DNA of 64,000 nt, taken from the NCBI GenBank assembly GCA_050949825.1, contig JBMNGL010000013.1, positions 124,001 through 188,000 on the forward strand. Direction: 5' to 3'. The notes beneath the pieces were generated by a model, which saw only the letters and a list, made by a program, of their open reading frames with translations, had not been told where the DNA came from and did not search any database. A program made the position numbers and the translations under genes. Positions 61,418 to 64,000 of the stretch are shown in pieces. How positions within the stretch are numbered: the stretch's first letter is position 1; every line of letters begins with the position of its first letter. The stretch comes from DTU019 sp050949825. GTDB taxonomy: Bacteria > Bacillota > Syntrophomonadia > Syntrophomonadales > Syntrophomonadaceae.

Positions 61418-62428
61418 TTGAAAGAAGAACGCATTCTTCTGGCGCATGGCAGTGGAGGCCTGATGAGCCAGCGCTTAATTGAAGATGTTTTTAAAAATAA
61501 CTGGAGCAACGCTTATCTAAACGATATGTTGGATGGCGCCATTCTGTCTCTGCCAGGCGGGAAGGTAGCGCTTTCGACTGATTCCTTTGTTATCACCCCC
61601 ATCTTTTTCCCCGGGGGGGATATAGGAAAACTGGCAGTTTGCGGCACGGTAAATGATCTGGTTGCTTGCGGGGCCAGACCATTGTACCTGACTGCGGCAT
61701 TTATAATAGAAGAGGGATTTATGATTTCGGAACTGGTCAAGATTGCAAATTCCATGGCGGACACTGCCAGACTGGCCGGGGTGCAACTGGTAACCGGGGA
61801 TACCAAGGTGGTTGAAAAGGGCAGTGTCGATCAGATCTTTATAAATACCGCTGGAATCGGGATTATTGAACATAATCACCAATTGCATCCCCGCACTTTA
61901 AAACCGGGCGACCAGGTCATTATAACCGGACAGATAGGGGACCACGGTCTGGCCATTTTAGCGCAACGGGAAGGACTAACCTTCACCACCCCTGCGATAA
62001 GCGATTGTGCCGCATTGCAGTGTATCAATATGGTGATGAACGAGTTCCCTGGTCAGTTTCGCTGCATGCGCGATCCCACCAGGGGCGGCCTGGCCACGGT
62101 ACTCAATGAAATCGCGGTCCAATCCGGGTTGGGGATAGTGGTGAAAGAAGACTGTATCCCCGTATCCCCGGTGGTTAACGGGGCTTGTGAGATGTTGGGC
62201 TTGGATCCGCTTTACATGGCCAACGAAGGCAAGATGGTGATCTTCACTGCACCTGAACAGGTCCAACCCATACTTCAAGCTTTGCATCGATTCCCTGAAA
62301 CCAGTCAGGCAACGGTCATCGGTGAGGTGTACAACAATTACGCCGGTATGGTGCTGCTTCAGACCACGCTAGGCTCACGGCGTATAATAGGAGCACTTGA
62401 AGGAGAACACGTACCCCGCATTTGTTAG
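61418..62428 (+). CDS. hypE: Hydrogenase expression/formation protein HypE
   Basis: A 336-residue ATP-dependent dehydratase that turns the carbamoyl thioester into a thiocyanate. It has AHGSGG near the start, LSTDSFVITPIFFPGGDIG, RDPTRGGLATVLNE, and the C-terminal PRIC tail whose last Cys carries the group. TTG 61418 begins one base after hypD. Last gene of the hydrogenase operon. Confidence 0.96.
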   Translation: MKEERILLAHGSGGLMSQRLIEDVFKNNWSNAYLNDMLDGAILSLPGGKVALSTDSFVITPIFFPGGDIGKLAVCGTVNDLVACGARPLYLTAAFIIEEGFMISELVKIANSMADTARLAGVQLVTGDTKVVEKGSVDQIFINTAGIGIIEHNHQLHPRTLKPGDQVIITGQIGDHGLAILAQREGLTFTTPAISDCAALQCINMVMNEFPGQFRCMRDPTRGGLATVLNEIAVQSGLGIVVKEDCIPVSPVVNGACEMLGLDPLYMANEGKMVIFTAPEQVQPILQALHRFPETSQATVIGEVYNNYAGMVLLQTTLGSRRIIGALEGEHVPRIC

Positions 62429-62433
62429 AGACT

Positions 62434-62475
62434 GGGTGCCAGGCACCCACATTACACATGTGCCAGGCACCCACA
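62434..62475. repeat. Two GTGCCAGGCAC palindromes
   Basis: GGGTGCCAGGCACCC and, 24 bases on, TGTGCCAGGCACCCA, each followed by CACAT. They lie between the convergent hypE and P1B-ATPase genes. Such palindromes are seen as scattered repeats in other Firmicutes. No T tract. Confidence 0.75.
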
Positions 62476-62501
62476 TGACACCCGTCCCACCACAGCATCC
62501 C

Positions 62502-64000
62502 CTAGGCAAGATGTTTTACCTTGATAAGTCTCATACCGTTGAGGGTGACCAGAAGGGAACTGCCCATATCAGCGGCTACCGCCAGCCATAAGGTCAGCCA
62601 TCCGGGAATAACCAATAAAAGGATCAATCCTTTAATGAGCAGGGCGAAGGCGATATTTTGCTTTATAATACGCAAGGTCTTACGGCTCAGCTTCATGGCA
62701 TAGGCCAGCCTGGTTAAATCATCTGCCATCAAAGCGATATCTGCTGTTTCCAGTGCAGCATCGGTTCCGGCGACACCCATGGCGATGCCTACGGTTGCAA
62801 TCGCCATGGCAGGCGCATCATTCACCCCATCCCCCACCATGGCCACCTTATCATATTGAGCCAAAAGCTTTTTCATAGCATCAACTTTATCCTCGGGCAG
62901 CAGATCAGCCCGGAATTCATCAACACCCGCCCGGGAAGCCATAGCCCGAGCTGTATTTTGACTGTCACCGGTCAGCATAACGGTTTTCTTGATACCGCAT
63001 TTGCGTAAGCCTTCAATTGCCTTCCTGCTGTTGTCCCGCAAAACGTCTGCTACGGCAATAAGTCCCAGTATTTTATCCTCATCGCCAAGAATCATGACGG
63101 TTTTGCCTTGATTTTGGAAGGAGGTGATCATTTCTTCAACCTCATCCGTGATAAGCGATGATGCGGCAAAAAACCTCATATTGCCAATCTGGTAGAGTTT
63201 GTCCCCAACCTGACCTGTGGCACCCATACCCCAAACCGCTTCAAAATTGGCAACCGGGGGGATTGTTGCTCCTTTTTGCCGGATATAATCAAGAATGGCT
63301 TCTGCCAGTGGATGTTCCGATCGGGATTCAATAGCCGCCGCTATGGCCACAATATCATCCGCAGAATAGGCATTAACCGGAATGATGTCAGTCACTTGCG
63401 GTTTTCCCACCGTCAGCGTTCCGGTCTTGTCAAATGCGATCACCGATAAGGCGCCTGCCTCTTCAAGGTGTATGCCGCCCTTAACCAGAACACCGCTTTT
63501 GGCCGCGCTGCCTATAGCCGAAACGATAGAAACCGGAGTAGAAATGACCAGCGCGCAGGGGCAGGCCACCAGCAGCATGGCCATGGCTTCATAGAACCAT
63601 TTGTAAAAGGGCTGACCGAAAACTACGGTAGGAATGGTGGCCACCAGGGCGGCCCCAATGATTACTAAAGGGGTGTAGTAGCGGGCAAACCTGTCCACGA
63701 ACTGCTGGGAAGGGGCCTTTTGTCCCTGGGCCTCTTCGACCATCTGAATGATTCTGGAGATGGTATTGTCCCTGGCCAGCCGTGTAACTGCAATTTCCAG
63801 AGAACCGCGTTCATTTATGGTTCCGGCATAGACCTGGTCTCCAATGCCTTTTTCCACCGGCAATGACTCACCGGTTATGGAGGCTTGATTTACAGAGGAA
63901 AAGCCGGCGATCACCCTGGCATCCATGGCGATTTTTTCTCCGGGGCGAACAATAATAATATCACCAATCTGTATTTCCTCCAGCGGCAGCGTAATTTCGG
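62502..64000 (-). CDS. Heavy-metal P1B-type ATPase, 5' end cut by the window
   Basis: The C-terminal 500 or so residues of a Zn/Cd/Pb-type P1B ATPase; the frame is still open at the right edge. Visible are the actuator SITGESLPVEKG, the CPC metal-binding helix (ACPCALVISTPVS), DKTGTLTVGKP, TGDSQNTARAMA and VGDGVNDAPAMA, and two C-terminal helices. The CPC motif suggests Zn2+, Cd2+ or similar export. Neighbouring nickel genes do not prove nickel as substrate. Convergent with hypE. Confidence 0.93.
   Translation of the reverse strand, partial: EITLPLEEIQIGDIIIVRPGEKIAMDARVIAGFSSVNQASITGESLPVEKGIGDQVYAGTINERGSLEIAVTRLARDNTISRIIQMVEEAQGQKAPSQQFVDRFARYYTPLVIIGAALVATIPTVVFGQPFYKWFYEAMAMLLVACPCALVISTPVSIVSAIGSAAKSGVLVKGGIHLEEAGALSVIAFDKTGTLTVGKPQVTDIIPVNAYSADDIVAIAAAIESRSEHPLAEAILDYIRQKGATIPPVANFEAVWGMGATGQVGDKLYQIGNMRFFAASSLITDEVEEMITSFQNQGKTVMILGDEDKILGLIAVADVLRDNSRKAIEGLRKCGIKKTVMLTGDSQNTARAMASRAGVDEFRADLLPEDKVDAMKKLLAQYDKVAMVGDGVNDAPAMAIATVGIAMGVAGTDAALETADIALMADDLTRLAYAMKLSRKTLRIIKQNIAFALLIKGLILLLVIPGWLTLWLAVAADMGSSLLVTLNGMRLIKVKHLA

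Overview
The window reads as chromosomal DNA of an anaerobic, spore-forming Gram-positive bacterium of the class Clostridia. Supporting signs are spoVS, remA, a PrkC/Stp pair, a YmdB-RNase Y pair, a Bacillus-type LexA box in front of recA, strong AGGAGG ribosome binding sites and many TTG/GTG starts. Gene order resembles Syntrophomonadaceae and relatives (inference from memory of that group; no search was possible). Almost all genes to 36 kb lie on the + strand in tight, often overlapping operons.

Layout. 1-9.1 kb: a palindromic repeat cluster, cinA-thpR, recA under LexA, rny, an orphan gene, ymdB, spoVS, a membrane dipeptidase and a second, larger cluster of the same repeat. 9.2-15.2 kb: a PHP phosphoesterase, a LysM-NlpC/P60 cell-wall hydrolase, two poorly known genes and a Ca2+-type P-ATPase. 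15.3-31.9 kb: one long housekeeping run (yicC-remA-gmk-rpoZ-coaBC, metK, priA-def-fmt-DUF116-yugP-rsmB-rlmN, stp-prkC-rsgA-rpe). 31.9-35.6 kb: an FMN riboswitch and ribD-ribE-ribBA-ribH. 35.7-47.3 kb: a mixed region with a DUF1646 transporter, tRNA-Leu(CAG), small membrane proteins, an isochorismatase-like hydrolase, a minus-strand ECF sigma/anti-sigma/SIMPL operon, a candidate rod-shaped non-coding RNA, mrp, an exonuclease III gene and an acyltransferase.

47.3-62.4 kb is the most interesting part: a nickel and [NiFe]-hydrogenase island. It has two transcription units, each preceded by a near-identical promoter-aptamer-terminator cassette whose RNA resembles the Moco/tungsten-cofactor riboswitch. 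The first cassette precedes DUF3842, FmdE and a CooT-like nickel-binding protein with a DUF4198-like tail, followed by a CbiMNQO-type (probably nickel) transporter. The second precedes hypA-hypB, the Tat-exported hydrogenase small subunit, large subunit, cytochrome b, maturation protease and hypF-C-D-E: a complete membrane-bound uptake-type hydrogenase with its own maturation set. A molybdopterin-cofactor sensor in front of a nickel enzyme that contains no molybdopterin suggests cross-regulation between Mo/W formate dehydrogenase metabolism and Ni hydrogenase metabolism. A convergent heavy-metal P1B ATPase is cut by the right edge.

Limits: functions come from motif recognition by eye. Starts were chosen by ribosome binding site and family length. 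RNA calls rest on recalled consensus features and hand folding.
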